From contig CP137668.1 of assembly GCA_037976565.1 (NCBI GenBank), forward strand, positions 35,602,088-35,666,087: a stretch of DNA of 64,000 nt, in the 5' to 3' direction. This DNA is from Mesocentrotus franciscanus. Taxonomy: Eukaryota > Echinodermata > Echinoidea > Camarodonta > Strongylocentrotidae. Every line of letters begins with the position of its first letter. The stretch's first letter is position 1. The translations under genes were made by a program, and so were the position numbers. Shown here one piece after another: positions 63,443 through 64,000 of the stretch. The notes below the pieces were generated by a model. The model did no database searches and was not told the origin of the DNA. It saw only the letters and a program-made list of their open reading frames with translations.

Positions 63443-63677
63443 TGTCCCTTTCAGAGATCCATGAGATACGCAGCGGACACGAGACAGACACATTCCGCAT
63501 CTCTAAGAACAAGAAGAAGTACCCCAAAGAACGCTCTTTTTCTCTCATCGTCGGCAACGAAAATCACACCGTCAACCTTGTAGCGCCCTCTCAAGATGAC
63601 GCCAGGACGTGGATCATGGGACTGCGATGGCTGAAGAAGAAGTCGCAGCATATCGACATCCACGCCAAGCAGGCTGC
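63443..63677 (+). CDS. PLC-like gene, exon 3 (rest of PH domain); gene continues beyond window
   Basis: The exon starts after TTTTTTGGTTACAG and encodes VSLSEIHEIRSGHETDTFRI, KERSFSLIVGNENHTVNLVA and PSQDDARTWIMGLRWLKKK. It carries the classical PLC PH C-terminal half: I.EIR.G..TD.FR, then F.L...N...LV(A/I)PS..DA..W..GL, with the invariant tryptophan of the last helix. This pattern is shared by PLC-delta, PLC-eta and the catalytically inactive PRIP/PLCL proteins, so the exact class is open. The EF-hand, X/Y catalytic and C2 exons must lie to the right. The 3' end is uncertain: the best donor is a weak GTATCC at 63678, and the frame otherwise runs to a stop at 63702. Confidence 0.8.
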
Positions 63678-64000
63678 GTATCCTTTGAAAACTACCAATT
63701 GATGGGTTGATTAATGGTTCTGCGTTGCTCCACGTTCAATTTCTGACACTAATCAAATTCTTAAACTTAAACCCTGGATCCGCCTATAGATACTTAACCC
63801 TAACCATACAGTGTAAGTCTAGTCCTAATCTTAACCCTTACCCTAACCCTAACTCTAACCCTAAACCTAACCTTAAAGAGAAGGTTGAGTTCTGGGAAGA
63901 GGTGAAAAATAATTTGTGAGCGTTATCATTGTTATTATGCAAGTGTGGAAGAACATCAGATAAAAATGTTCCCTGAAAAGCATGGCTCTTCAAATACCTT
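63678..64000. other. Non-coding end of window with telomere-like repeats
   Basis: Probable intron of the PLC-like gene. Degenerate CCCTAA units run from about 63795 to 63872. The last 60 bp resemble 32540-32600, sharing a TGGCTCTTCAAAT core, which marks a dispersed repeat. Confidence 0.4.
63795..63872. repeat. Degenerate interstitial telomere-like repeat
   Basis: Runs of CTAACCCTAACCCT-type units with variants (AACTCTAACC, AAACCTAACC). CCCTAA is the animal telomere repeat on this strand. It lies beside an exon of a gene, so it is interstitial rather than a chromosome end. Confidence 0.6.

Noticed and set aside
63443..63702. Exon 3 as the last exon, ending at the in-frame stop at 63702
   Set aside because: This would give an isolated PH domain. 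The residues after the HAKQA stretch do not resemble the family, and PLC proteins continue with EF-hands. A weak donor at 63678 is preferred, but this stays open.

Overview
This is eukaryotic, AT-rich, intron-bearing animal DNA in which most of the window is non-coding. It carries abundant CT/GA microsatellites, short DNA-transposon derivatives, tRNA-derived SINEs and a dense field of the palindrome ACATGTAC. Together with a Wnt3-like gene, this suggests a marine invertebrate deuterostome, most likely an echinoderm such as a sea urchin. That assignment is inference; no species marker was seen.

Two protein genes can be supported, both on the + strand. (1) A Wnt ligand, closest to Wnt3, has three coding exons at 42762-43000, 43497-43783 and 44392-44871. 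They join in frame and encode about 334 residues ending in a normal Wnt C-terminus. Only the signal-peptide exon is missing; it lies upstream, in the window or beyond it. (2) The 5' part of a phosphoinositide phospholipase C-like gene (delta/eta/PRIP type by its PH domain) begins at a TATA/CCAAT promoter near 53.9 kb. It has a 22-nt coding exon 1 (54019-54040), exon 2 (57809-57961) and exon 3 (63443 to about 63677), and runs off the right edge. A second start exon (49904-49988) ends in a perfect donor in the same phase and may be an alternative first exon of this gene.

Layout: 1-42.7 kb is non-coding (Wnt3 upstream region and/or its first intron), with tandem repeats, three hAT- or TTAA-type non-autonomous elements, several SINEs and simple repeats. 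42.76-44.87 kb is the Wnt gene, and 44.9-49.9 kb its 3' region and intergenic DNA. 49.9-54.0 kb is a repeat-rich stretch between the two candidate PLC starts. 54.0-64.0 kb is the PLC gene, whose first intron holds a 631-bp foldback element with a perfect 9-bp target duplication. The second intron holds a TTAA element, a 134-bp palindrome, a SINE, a 32-bp tandem repeat and the ACATGTAC field.

The two genes are unrelated pathway neighbours: a secreted morphogen and an intracellular lipid-signalling enzyme. Nothing in the sequence shows that they are co-regulated. The most notable material is the set of mobile elements with readable target-site duplications, a SINE family with a 7SL-like head, and the possible dual promoter of the PLC gene.
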